Source: CALGYY01 sp964585485 (GTDB lineage Bacteria; Bacteroidota; Bacteroidia; Bacteroidales; CAIWKO01). From it: a DNA stretch of 64,000 bases. A program made the position numbers and the translations under genes. The stretch covers positions 1 to 64,000 of the forward strand of contig CAZPDS010000005.1 in NCBI GenBank assembly GCA_964585485.1, written 5' to 3'. Numbering within the stretch: the first letter of the stretch is position 1; every line of letters starts with the position of its first letter. The notes under the pieces were generated by a model, which worked only from the letters and a program-made list of their open reading frames with translations, had not been told where the DNA came from and did no database searches. Shown in pieces: positions 44,038 to 51,440 of the stretch.

Positions 44038-44089
44038 CTAAAAATTAAGCTGGTACTCAACCGAAAAATGCAACAATAAATCTAAATCT

Positions 44090-44824
44090 ATGAAAAAACC
44101 CTTACTTCTCACCCTGGCCTGCGCCTTACTAACCATGGGCGCTTTCGCTCAAAGCCTAACGCTCTCGTGGACCGCCGGCCCGCTGGCCAACGGTGATACC
44201 GTAACGTATTACGGTGATACCACCCTCACCCTGAATGCTGATGATATCGATTGTGCCAACAGCAACGCTGCCACCATCGCTGTAAAAGTAAGAAAAAAAC
44301 CTATTAGTATTGTAAGCGGATCGGAAAATACCTTTTGCTGGGGAACCTGCTACCTTCCTGCAACCATGACCTCAACGATGTTTGTTGAAATCGCGCCAAG
44401 CGATGCCAGCCGTGAATTTATTGGCGAATACAAGGCCAAGGGCAATATCGGAACCAGCATTGTAGAGTACACTTTTTTCGACATGAGCAATCCGGACGAT
44501 TCCGTGTGTGTGTTTGTGAAGTACGACTGCAATATGGGCAGCGCGGTTGAAGCCAACGCTCCGGTAGCGGTGGAATTTTCCAACGCCTACCCCAACCCTG
44601 CCGGAAATTTTACCACGTTTAGCTACAGCCTTCCCGCAACCGGCGAGCAGGCCCGTTTGGTTGTGCGCGACATGCTGGGCGGTGTGGTAAGCAACCAGCT
44701 CATCACCGAACGGAATGGCAGTATCCGTTTGGAAACCGGCTCGCTGAATGACGGTGTCTATTTCTACTCCCTGCTGCTGAACGAGCAGCCCTACCTCACC
44801 CGTAAGCTGATCATCAAACACTAA
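44090..44824 (+). CDS. Secreted protein with type A T9SS sorting domain, unknown cargo
   Basis: 244 residues. Signal ends at AFAQ. Residues 20-155 form a beta-rich cargo domain with four Cys (DIDCAN, CWGTC, VKYDCN). This domain occurs in many small Bacteroidota secreted proteins but has no function I can name. The last 85 residues are a T9SS tail (FSNAYPNPAGNFTTFSY, GVYFYSLLLNEQ, ending KLIIKH). Followed by a terminator shared with the convergent metK. Confidence 0.82.
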   Translation: MKKPLLLTLACALLTMGAFAQSLTLSWTAGPLANGDTVTYYGDTTLTLNADDIDCANSNAATIAVKVRKKPISIVSGSENTFCWGTCYLPATMTSTMFVEIAPSDASREFIGEYKAKGNIGTSIVEYTFFDMSNPDDSVCVFVKYDCNMGSAVEANAPVAVEFSNAYPNPAGNFTTFSYSLPATGEQARLVVRDMLGGVVSNQLITERNGSIRLETGSLNDGVYFYSLLLNEQPYLTRKLIIKH

Positions 44825-44840
44825 TGGTGTTGTCACGATA

Positions 44841-44877
44841 AAAAAAAAGAGGGCTCCCGTGGGTGTCCTCTTTTTTT
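44841..44877. terminator. Bidirectional terminator between the T9SS gene and metK
   Basis: AGAGG and CCTCT pair across the element, with inner TCCC/GGG pairing. A-run on the left (44841-44848) and T-run on the right (44871-44877), so it can act for both convergent genes. Confidence 0.75.
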
Positions 44878-44894
44878 GTGCCTGCAAGCGAACA

Positions 44895-46238
44895 TTATTT
44901 CAATCCGAATTCTTTTTTCACCTTCGCCACATAGTCCAGCTTTTCCCAGGCAAAGAATTCAACTTTTTTGAAGTTTTTCGCCACGCCGTTTATCTTACGG
45001 GTAACGACATCCTTACCGGTATACGCTACTTCGACCTCGCGGGTATAAATATCGCGGCCGAAATGTCCGTAAGAGGCGGTGGGTTCAAAGATGGGATTCT
45101 TCAATCCAAAGCGTTCGATAATTGCATAGGGGCGCAGATCGAAGATTTTGCGCACCCGAAGCGCGATTTCGCCATCACTGATGACATTTCCCTTTTTATC
45201 TTTCACCTTGGCCGAGCCATAGGTGTTTACATATACGCCCACCGGTTCAGCCACACCAATAGCGTAGGCCACCTGAACCAGGACTTCATCGGCCACGCCA
45301 GCGGCCACCATATTCTTAGCAATGTGACGGGCGGCATACGCAGCCGAACGGTCAACCTTGGAGGGATCCTTTCCGGAGAATGCACCGCCACCGTGAGCGC
45401 CTTTACCACCGTAGGTGTCCACGATGATTTTCCGTCCGGTTAGCCCACTGTCGCCGTGAGGTCCGCCAATAACGAATTTACCGGTGGGGTTCACGAAAAG
45501 TTTCAGTTCACCGGTGAAAAGTTTTTTCACGCGTTCAGGTACGATTTTCTTCACCCGGGGAAGCAGGATTTTCGCCATGTCTTCCTGGATCTTTTTTCCC
45601 ATGGCTTCCTCGGCGGCCTTGTGTTGCCTGGCGTCGGCGGGGTTCTTGGCGATCACGAACTCATCGTGCTGGGTGGAAATCACAATGGTGTCGATGCGCA
45701 CCGGAACATGATTTTCATCATATTCCACGGTAACCTGCGATTTGGAATCCGGGCGCAGGTACTTCATCTGCTTGCCTTCTTTACGGATGCTTGCCAACTC
45801 CTGCAGAATAATATGTGAAAGCTCCAACGGCAAGGGCATATAATTATCCATATCGCGGTTGGCATAGCCAAACATCATCCCCTGGTCGCCGGCGCCCTGA
45901 TCTTCTTTTTTAGCGCGCACAACACCCTGGTTAATGTCGGACGATTGTTCGTGAATTGCGGAGAGAATGCCGCAGGAATCAGCATCAAAGCGGTACTCCG
46001 CCTTATTGTATCCGATGGTCTTAATGACCCTCCGCACACAGGCCTGAGCATCAACCCAGCCGGTTGATTTCACTTCGCCGGCGCACACCACCAGGCCGGT
46101 GGTAACCATCGTTTCACACGCTACCTTCGATTCGGGGTCCTGGCGCAGAAATTCGTCCAGCAGTGCATCGGAGATCTGATCAGCTACTTTATCCGGGTGT
46201 CCTTCAGAAACCGACTCGGATGTAAACAAATATCCCAT
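44895..46238 (-). CDS. metK: S-adenosylmethionine synthetase
   Basis: 447 residues. Makes S-adenosylmethionine from ATP and methionine. Motifs: GHPDKVADQISDALLD at the N-terminus, GAGDQGMMFGYA, and the phosphate loop GGKGAHGGGAFSGKDPSKVD. It is longer than the classical enzyme of about 384 residues, mainly through a Lys/Glu-rich insert around residues 205-250 and a C-terminal extension, as in other Bacteroidota. Its 120-base leader contains a SAM-II riboswitch, so SAM probably represses it. Confidence 0.96.
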   Translation of the reverse strand: MGYLFTSESVSEGHPDKVADQISDALLDEFLRQDPESKVACETMVTTGLVVCAGEVKSTGWVDAQACVRRVIKTIGYNKAEYRFDADSCGILSAIHEQSSDINQGVVRAKKEDQGAGDQGMMFGYANRDMDNYMPLPLELSHIILQELASIRKEGKQMKYLRPDSKSQVTVEYDENHVPVRIDTIVISTQHDEFVIAKNPADARQHKAAEEAMGKKIQEDMAKILLPRVKKIVPERVKKLFTGELKLFVNPTGKFVIGGPHGDSGLTGRKIIVDTYGGKGAHGGGAFSGKDPSKVDRSAAYAARHIAKNMVAAGVADEVLVQVAYAIGVAEPVGVYVNTYGSAKVKDKKGNVISDGEIALRVRKIFDLRPYAIIERFGLKNPIFEPTASYGHFGRDIYTREVEVAYTGKDVVTRKINGVAKNFKKVEFFAWEKLDYVAKVKKEFGLK

Positions 46239-46299
46239 ATCAAGTATGATTTTGATTAATAAAAAGCGCGGAAAATTTGGGGAAACAAGGCAGAAAAAT

Positions 46300-46348
46300 C
46301 AGCTTTAGCATTTTTTTCTGTGGTTGCAATCGATCAAATCTTTCCACA
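46300..46348 (-). ncRNA. SAM-II (SAM-alpha) riboswitch in the metK leader
   Basis: On the minus strand: P1 strands TGTGG and CCACA enclose a loop with GATTT, GATCG and TTGCAA. An A-rich linker and TGCTAAAGC follow. The order GATTT, TTGCAA, A-run, GCTAAA is the conserved core of SAM-II, whose 3' part makes a pseudoknot with the loop. It begins within about 10 bases of the predicted transcription start and lies 62 bases before the metK ATG. Control is most likely of translation, since no terminator hairpin is seen. Confidence 0.82.
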
Positions 46349-46357
46349 TTGAGGAAG

Positions 46358-46365
46358 CAAAGGTA
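46358..46365 (-). promoter_or_regulatory. Bacteroidota -7 promoter element for metK
   Basis: TACCTTTG on the minus strand, directly upstream of the SAM-II aptamer. Confidence 0.6.
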
Positions 46366-46408
46366 CTACTTTTTTTTGACGCAGAACCGTTAAGGAAAAG
46401 TTTGTTGA

Positions 46409-46476
46409 GGTGGAAGCGTGGAGGGGTGGAAGCGTGGAGGGGTGGAAGCGTGGAGGGGTAGAGGGGTGGAGGGGTG
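46409..46476. repeat. 16-bp tandem repeat (three exact units) plus degenerate tail
   Basis: GGTGGAAGCGTGGAGG occurs three times without change (46409-46424, 46425-46440, 46441-46456), then decays through GGTAGAGGGGTGGAGG. The unit is itself two related 8-bp halves. Noncoding, upstream of the metK promoter. Apart from the riboswitch, promoter, this array and a REP copy, 46239-46720 holds no gene. Confidence 0.9.
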
Positions 46477-46645
46477 ATTGTAGAGGTGGTTATGGGATTG
46501 GGAAGGTAATCAGGAAATGGATATATTTGTAAAAACAAATAAATCACATTCCATGAAAAATTATCTTTAGAAGACCGGCCTTCGGCCATATTTATTCAAA
46601 AACCTCTATCAGGATGAGGCTCCGGGCCGAGGATTCTACAAGCTT

Positions 46646-46672
46646 GAGATCCTGAAACAAGTTCAGGATGAC
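46646..46672 (+). repeat. 27-bp palindromic REP-like element, copy 3
   Basis: Identical over 27 bases to the element at 15858-15884, about 30 kb away. Lies just past the gldA stop. Confidence 0.88.
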
Positions 46673-46720
46673 CCTACCTGATAGAGTCGATGGTCCCTCT
46701 AACCTTCACATCTCCACGCA

Positions 46721-47422
46721 TCACCCCCGGGTGACCCGTTGGAAAACCTCCTGGATGCTGCCCAGCTTAGAGAGTTCAACGATGGAATCGTCGGCCGCGA
46801 TAACACCCCGGTTGATGATAATAGCGCGGCTGCACATGGCTTCCACTTCCTGCATGATGTGGGTCGACAGCATCACGGTTTTTTTCTTTCCGATGGAAAT
46901 AATGAGGTCGCGGATTTCAATGATCTGATTTGGATCCAGCCCGCTGGTGGGCTCGTCGAGGATGAGCACCCGCGGATCGTGGATCATGGCCTGAGCCAGG
47001 CCCACGCGCTGACGGTAGCCTTTAGAGAGGGCCCCGATTTTCTTTTTCTGTTCGATCTCCAGCCCGGTAATATCAATCATTTCGGCGATCCGATCCTTTT
47101 TGTTTTGGATCTTGTAGATCCCCGCCACAAATTCCAGGTATTCCTTCACATACATATCGGGATACAGGGGATTGTTTTCGGGCAGGTAACCCACGTTTCG
47201 CCGTACATCGAGGGATTGTTCCTGGACATCGAATCCGCACACCGAGGCTTCCCCCGAGGTGGGCGGGATAAAGCAGGTGAGGATTTTCATCATCGTGGAC
47301 TTACCGGCCCCGTTGGGGCCCAGCAATCCGACAATTTCGCCGGACTGTATTTCAAACGATACGTCATCGAGCGCCTTTTGCTCGCCGTATTTCTTTACAA
47401 TTTTCTTGACCGAGATTGACAT
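46721..47422 (-). CDS. gldA: GldA-like ABC transporter ATPase
   Basis: 233 residues. Walker A GPNGAGKST, signature LSKGYRQRVGLAQ, Walker B VLILDEPTSGLDP and the switch His in STHI are present. The full sequence, including SLDVRRNVGYLPENNPLYPDMYV, resembles GldA of the gliding-motility ABC transporter GldAFG. It is shorter than some GldA proteins (about 300 residues). gldF and gldG are not adjacent, as is common in this phylum. It may act in envelope transport without implying that the cell glides. Confidence 0.87.
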   Translation of the reverse strand: MSISVKKIVKKYGEQKALDDVSFEIQSGEIVGLLGPNGAGKSTMMKILTCFIPPTSGEASVCGFDVQEQSLDVRRNVGYLPENNPLYPDMYVKEYLEFVAGIYKIQNKKDRIAEMIDITGLEIEQKKKIGALSKGYRQRVGLAQAMIHDPRVLILDEPTSGLDPNQIIEIRDLIISIGKKKTVMLSTHIMQEVEAMCSRAIIINRGVIAADDSIVELSKLGSIQEVFQRVTRG

Positions 47423-47448
47423 AGGCTAAAGGGAAAATTCAACACCGG

Positions 47449-47456
47449 CAAAGGTA
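47449..47456 (-). promoter_or_regulatory. Bacteroidota promoter for gldA
   Basis: TACCTTTG at -7 on the minus strand, with a TTTG (47482-47479) 22 bases upstream. The start codon lies 27 bases downstream. Confidence 0.5.
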
Positions 47457-47537
47457 ATAAGGTTAAGCGAAATGCGGGCAAATTAGTTGCATCGGTGGTG
47501 AAATACCGCGGCACCTGCCTGCCCGCACTTCGCGCGC

Positions 47538-47717
47538 TCAAAATTTTGCGGAATAAAAACACATCTTCGGTGATTCCACCTTTTCTTCCTTTTTCAAAGC
47601 TTTCAGGGCCTTGTCCACCTCCGCCTTATCAATTCCTGCGAGTTGTGCAATTTCCGCCGACTTCAGGGGTTTGTCGGATTTTTTCAGGGCTTTTAATACC
47701 ACATCTTTCGTGTCCAT
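47538..47717 (-). CDS. 59-residue winged-helix-like small protein
   Basis: Short gene found by reading the minus strand. It begins MDTKDVVLKALKKSDKPL and ends SAKF before TGA. The middle reads KSAEIAQLAGIDKAEVDKAL, which fits a helix-turn-helix, then KALKKEEKVESP for the wing. It matches the shape of single-domain winged-helix proteins that sense or bind DNA. Rich in Lys. It lies 19 bases after the stop of the membrane protein gene at 47737, so it is probably cotranscribed with it. Regulatory role inferred. Confidence 0.68.
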   Translation of the reverse strand: MDTKDVVLKALKKSDKPLKSAEIAQLAGIDKAEVDKALKALKKEEKVESPKMCFYSAKF

Positions 47718-47736
47718 GTTCGTCGTTTTAGGTGAT

Positions 47737-48285
47737 TTATGATTTAGTTACCGCCATTTTATGGCCAATGAATCCAAGGATGAGCCAGGGCAGCGTGGCA
47801 TCCAGCACGTGGGCCCAGATATCCGGCTCCCAATACCAGAGGTAACGGGTGAGCGGGATAAACAAAAAGCCCGTGATGCCCACCGCCAGCGATATCAGCA
47901 GACGGTTGAGCAAGGTGGGATTTTTCTGCTGTTGGTAGATCCAGAACAAGACAAAGGAAATCAGCAGGCAGACCAACAGACCGATCAGCATGGGGGTGAT
48001 CATATCGTAGGAATTTTTTTCATGATAGTTTAGCACAGCCCAGGGCTGGCCATCGAGGGCCGTGATAGCTTCCTCCTGCTGAGCCGGACTCAGCGCGGGA
48101 TCGGGCTGTCCGAGCAGGTACATTCCCTCTTTGAGTCCAGCTTCCCGGAGCTGCTGCAGGATCTCCAACTGGGCCGGGGTGTAGGTTTGCGAGGCCCGAT
48201 GAAACGAGGGCATGGCGTACGACAGAAACTGCCATCCAAAAATAATGACCATACCGATGAGCGAAAACAAAATTCTTTTTTTCAT
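47737..48285 (-). CDS. Membrane protein, unknown function
   Basis: 182 residues. An N-terminal transmembrane helix (residues 5-25), a periplasmic region of about 65 residues (TYTPAQLEILQQLREAGL, LSPAQQEEAITAL), then three helices (about 95-115, 130-147 and 160-178). No family recognised with confidence. Located between an AlkD-like gene (34 bases upstream) and a small winged-helix gene (19 bases downstream) on the same strand, so the three may form one operon. Confidence 0.7.
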   Translation of the reverse strand: MKKRILFSLIGMVIIFGWQFLSYAMPSFHRASQTYTPAQLEILQQLREAGLKEGMYLLGQPDPALSPAQQEEAITALDGQPWAVLNYHEKNSYDMITPMLIGLLVCLLISFVLFWIYQQQKNPTLLNRLLISLAVGITGFLFIPLTRYLWYWEPDIWAHVLDATLPWLILGFIGHKMAVTKS

Positions 48286-48319
48286 ACTGACTAGGTTTTA
48301 AGCGTGATTTAGCGATGGA

Positions 48320-49027
48320 TCAGGCGCGGAAACTCTTTCGTAATTTTCCGGCGCGGCCGCTTTCAATCGCCTTGAGGATGTAGGCCCGGGCGCCGGGCAC
48401 CTGGCAGGCGGTCCCGCCCATGTCCACTTCTACCTTCCCGATCTGATCGGCGATGCTCAGGGCTTTCTCCCGCAATGACGGGAGATTGGCGCCCACGGCA
48501 ATCAGGAAGCCGTTCATGGTGTATTTCACCCTGGGCGCCGCGGCATCGATATGCTTCGCCAGTTTATCCAATAAATGACTGTAGGTCCCGGTATCCAGAT
48601 CCGCTTCCTTTTTAAGGCTGGTCAGCCACGCCAGCGTGGCCCAACCCGCCGAGGCAATGGTTTCTTTCGCGGAAGCGACCCATTTTACACCATATTCGAA
48701 ACCAAAAACGGATTCAGCGGCCACGAAGGGAACGATATATTCATTCAGGTACGACCAATAGGCTTTTTCGATCCAATCGTCAAGCATTTCGCGGGTCACT
48801 TTTGTCTCGTCGGCCATCAGGCCGGCCAGGTACATGGCATCGGAATTCCCCGTGTTATAAAGGGCCAGCGCCAGGTCGTGATCTTTTTTTGTTTTCTTCA
48901 GAATGATTTTCAGGTCGGCGACCTTTACGCCAAACAAGGGTTCCCGCGCGCCGTGCGACATCAGCACTTTTTTCGTAGTCGCATCACCGCGAAGTTCCAG
49001 CGCTTGCATTACTTCCTGTAAAGTCAT
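48320..49027 (-). CDS. AlkD-like DNA alkylation repair protein (HEAT repeats)
   Basis: 235 residues, all alpha-helical. VKVADLKIILKKTKKDHDLALALYNTGNSDAMYLAGLMAD-type helical pairs follow the AlkC/AlkD pattern (seen at about residues 34-75). Trp-rich segments (IEKAYWSYLNEY, VKWVASAKETIASAGWATLAWL) line the DNA-binding groove in relatives. Family members excise alkylated bases or only bind DNA; which applies here is unknown. Possibly cotranscribed with the downstream membrane protein gene. Confidence 0.85.
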   Translation of the reverse strand: MTLQEVMQALELRGDATTKKVLMSHGAREPLFGVKVADLKIILKKTKKDHDLALALYNTGNSDAMYLAGLMADETKVTREMLDDWIEKAYWSYLNEYIVPFVAAESVFGFEYGVKWVASAKETIASAGWATLAWLTSLKKEADLDTGTYSHLLDKLAKHIDAAAPRVKYTMNGFLIAVGANLPSLREKALSIADQIGKVEVDMGGTACQVPGARAYILKAIESGRAGKLRKSFRA

Positions 49028-49180
49028 ATTGATATATTCGTCTAAAAATAATTTTTACGGACGGGATACCCCGCGAGCTCCGTGCTTTGCGGCAAATTTA
49101 ACCGAAATGCCGTCATTTTCCAACGACTTGACAAGAATCATACGAAGGAAAGGGCGACGGAATTTGTCCGGAGACGGCTG

Positions 49181-50281
49181 CTATTCCTCACATCGTGTGA
49201 GAAAGGTGAGCGTTTCAATGTGGTGGGTGCGGGGGAAAAAATCGAAGGGGCGGATTCGTTCCACCCTGTATCCTCCGGCGGTCAGTGCTTCCAGGTCGCG
49301 GCGCAAGGAGGCCGCGTTGCAGCCGCGGTAAGCCACCTTTTCCGGTCGCAGGATGGAAACGATCCAATCCAGCACCTCCGTTTCCATGCCGCTGCGGGGA
49401 GGGTTGGTGAAGAGCAGGCGTCGCTGTACCGCCCGGTATTCAATCCATTCGTTGAGCTGGGGCAGGCGTTCGCTGCATTTTCCGCGGAGGACGAGGGTTC
49501 CATTCAGATTCAGACGGGCACATTCCACGGCTTCGTTGCTGATCTCCACCCCGATGGCTGAGGCGCCAGAGCGTGTCCACGCCACCAGACCTGCACCGGT
49601 ACCTGAATAGAGGTCGATAACGCCATCGCCCGCCTGGAGCTGAAAAAAGGAGAGCGTTTCCGTTATCGATTCGAGGAACAAGCCGGGGATCCAATTGGCA
49701 AAAGAAGAGGGGCCGTAGAATAATTTGAGCGGACTCAACGACAGTTGTTTTCCAAAAAGAAACTGCCAACCCGATTTTGTAAAGACCTTGTTACCCGCGG
49801 CCGGGTTAAGATGCAGCCAGATACCATCGTTCCCGGCGGCCAGCAATTCCCTGAAAAAGGCTTCGGGCCAACGCAGGCCGGGAATAGATTCCGCTTTCAC
49901 CACCAGCACCACCTGCGCACCCGATTGCACATAAAAAACGAGGGGCATCATTTCCGGTCCGGGCAGGTGCCGCTGAAGAATTTTGTAGGTTTGCCGGACG
50001 CGTTGCGTGTGCACCGGACAATCAGGAATGGGAACCAGCTGATCTTTATAACGCATACCAAACACCCAGCGGTTATCGCGCCATTCGGCCGGAAGACACA
50101 CTTTATCGCGGTAGGCGAGTTGCTCCTCCCACGGAAGATAGGCCGATTCCACAAAGCAATCCGCCCATGGAGCCAGGTTTTTTTTCAGGTACGTCTCTTT
50201 TTGGGCCAGACTGGCTTCAAGCGGTATGTTGCGATGAAAGCAGCCGCGACAAGCGGGTTCGCATCCCGGGGGTAGGTCCAT
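49181..50281 (-). CDS. TrmA/RlmD-family 5-methyluridine RNA methyltransferase
   Basis: 366 residues. N-terminal cysteine cluster CEPACRGC, a likely 4Fe-4S ligand set as in RlmD/RumA. The SAM-binding core has VIDLYSGTGAGLVAW and GVEISNEAVECARLN. The catalytic region has NPPRSGME and the nucleophile Cys in RGCNAASLRRDL. No TRAM domain is visible at the N-terminus, so it is a short form. Target RNA cannot be told from sequence. TATCTTTG at 50310-50317 lies 29 bases upstream. Confidence 0.82.
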   Translation of the reverse strand: MDLPPGCEPACRGCFHRNIPLEASLAQKETYLKKNLAPWADCFVESAYLPWEEQLAYRDKVCLPAEWRDNRWVFGMRYKDQLVPIPDCPVHTQRVRQTYKILQRHLPGPEMMPLVFYVQSGAQVVLVVKAESIPGLRWPEAFFRELLAAGNDGIWLHLNPAAGNKVFTKSGWQFLFGKQLSLSPLKLFYGPSSFANWIPGLFLESITETLSFFQLQAGDGVIDLYSGTGAGLVAWTRSGASAIGVEISNEAVECARLNLNGTLVLRGKCSERLPQLNEWIEYRAVQRRLLFTNPPRSGMETEVLDWIVSILRPEKVAYRGCNAASLRRDLEALTAGGYRVERIRPFDFFPRTHHIETLTFLTRCEE

Positions 50282-50309
50282 TTAGGGGCGGAGGATTTTG
50301 TGAGAAGAA

Positions 50310-50359
50310 CAAAGATACTTTCTTTGGGGCAGAAAACCGACGAATGTTTTATAAGTTTG
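50310..50359. promoter_or_regulatory. Divergent -7 elements for the methyltransferase and DUF4837 genes
   Basis: Minus strand TATCTTTG at 50317-50310 and plus strand TAAGTTTG at 50352-50359. Both match TAnnTTTG and point to the divergent genes starting at 50281 and 50399. Confidence 0.5.
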
Positions 50360-50398
50360 TGACGAAATCACATCTCCCTTTAAATTATCGCGACTCCT

Positions 50399-51424
50399 AT
50401 GACGCCTTCCACTAAATCAATGCTGCAGCTTATCGGCGGCTTTCTGGTCCTGGCCGGCCTTGGCTTCGGCTTGTTCTACGCGGGTTCCACCTGCAGTGGC
50501 CACAAAAGCGGCCCCCCGGCCTCCTCGGGACAACCTTCGGAAATCCTTGTGGTGACCGACCGTTCCGGCGGCGGCCGTGAACTTCCGCCCGCCGTGGGCA
50601 GTATTTTTCAAGCCCAGCAAGACGGACTGAACCAGCCAGAAGCCGTCTTCAGCCTGATGATGCTGGAAGCGGAGAAGTTTGAAAAGTTCTTTAAAAAACA
50701 CCACGCCATCCTGTTGCTCGAGATCAAACCCGAGCTACCCGGGGAAGGCATCACCATTGAGGAAGACCTCTGGGCCGCGCCCCAGGTAGTGGTCAACATC
50801 AAGGCCCGTAACGACAGCACGCTGAACAAACTCCTCCGCGACAACCGCCTTTCGCTACTGAACGCCTTCTACCGCGGCGAATACCGGCGCATCCTATCCG
50901 TGCTGGGATCCGACACGTCCCGTCTGTTATCCGCGCAAAGCGCGAAAACACTGGGCTGCACGCTGCGCCTTCCCGCCTGTTTCACCAAGGCTAAATCGGG
51001 AACCAACTACCTCTGGGCCCGCTGTCAGGATCAGGAGGGCGAACGCTCCCTGCTGCAGGCCCGCCTTCCGTTCAGGGATACGCTGATGCTCACGGAAAAA
51101 GGAATGATGCACTTGTGTGATTCCCTGGCCACCGCGATTATTCCCGGTAGCCGCAAAGGATCGTCCATGAAGATCAGCGAGGAGCAGGCCGTTAGTTTCC
51201 GTCAGTACGACATCAACGGGATGTTTTCGGTGGAAGCCCGCGGCTTGTGGGACACGCGCAACGACCTCATGGGTGGGCCCTTCCTGGCCTACCTCACGGT
51301 TTATCCTTCGCGCAAGGAAGTGCTGCTGCAATACGCTTACGTGTACCGACCCAACCAACCCAAGCGCGATCTGTTATTGCAACTGGAAGCTTATATGCAC
51401 TCCCTGCAATTCCGGTCCGAATAA
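50399..51424 (+). CDS. DUF4837-family lipoprotein-like protein
   Basis: 341 residues. An N-terminal hydrophobic segment (LIGGFLVLAGLGFGLFYAG) is followed by STC, which may be a lipobox-like or plain anchor. ILVVTDRSGGGRELPPAVGSIF, LWAAPQVVVNIKARND and SARGLWDTRNDLMGGPF-type segments match DUF4837, a Bacteroidota-specific family of unknown function. Just upstream of pbpC (16-base gap), so a role in the cell envelope is likely (inference). Confidence 0.75.
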   Translation: MTPSTKSMLQLIGGFLVLAGLGFGLFYAGSTCSGHKSGPPASSGQPSEILVVTDRSGGGRELPPAVGSIFQAQQDGLNQPEAVFSLMMLEAEKFEKFFKKHHAILLLEIKPELPGEGITIEEDLWAAPQVVVNIKARNDSTLNKLLRDNRLSLLNAFYRGEYRRILSVLGSDTSRLLSAQSAKTLGCTLRLPACFTKAKSGTNYLWARCQDQEGERSLLQARLPFRDTLMLTEKGMMHLCDSLATAIIPGSRKGSSMKISEEQAVSFRQYDINGMFSVEARGLWDTRNDLMGGPFLAYLTVYPSRKEVLLQYAYVYRPNQPKRDLLLQLEAYMHSLQFRSE

Positions 51425-51440
51425 AACGGCTACCATTCGC

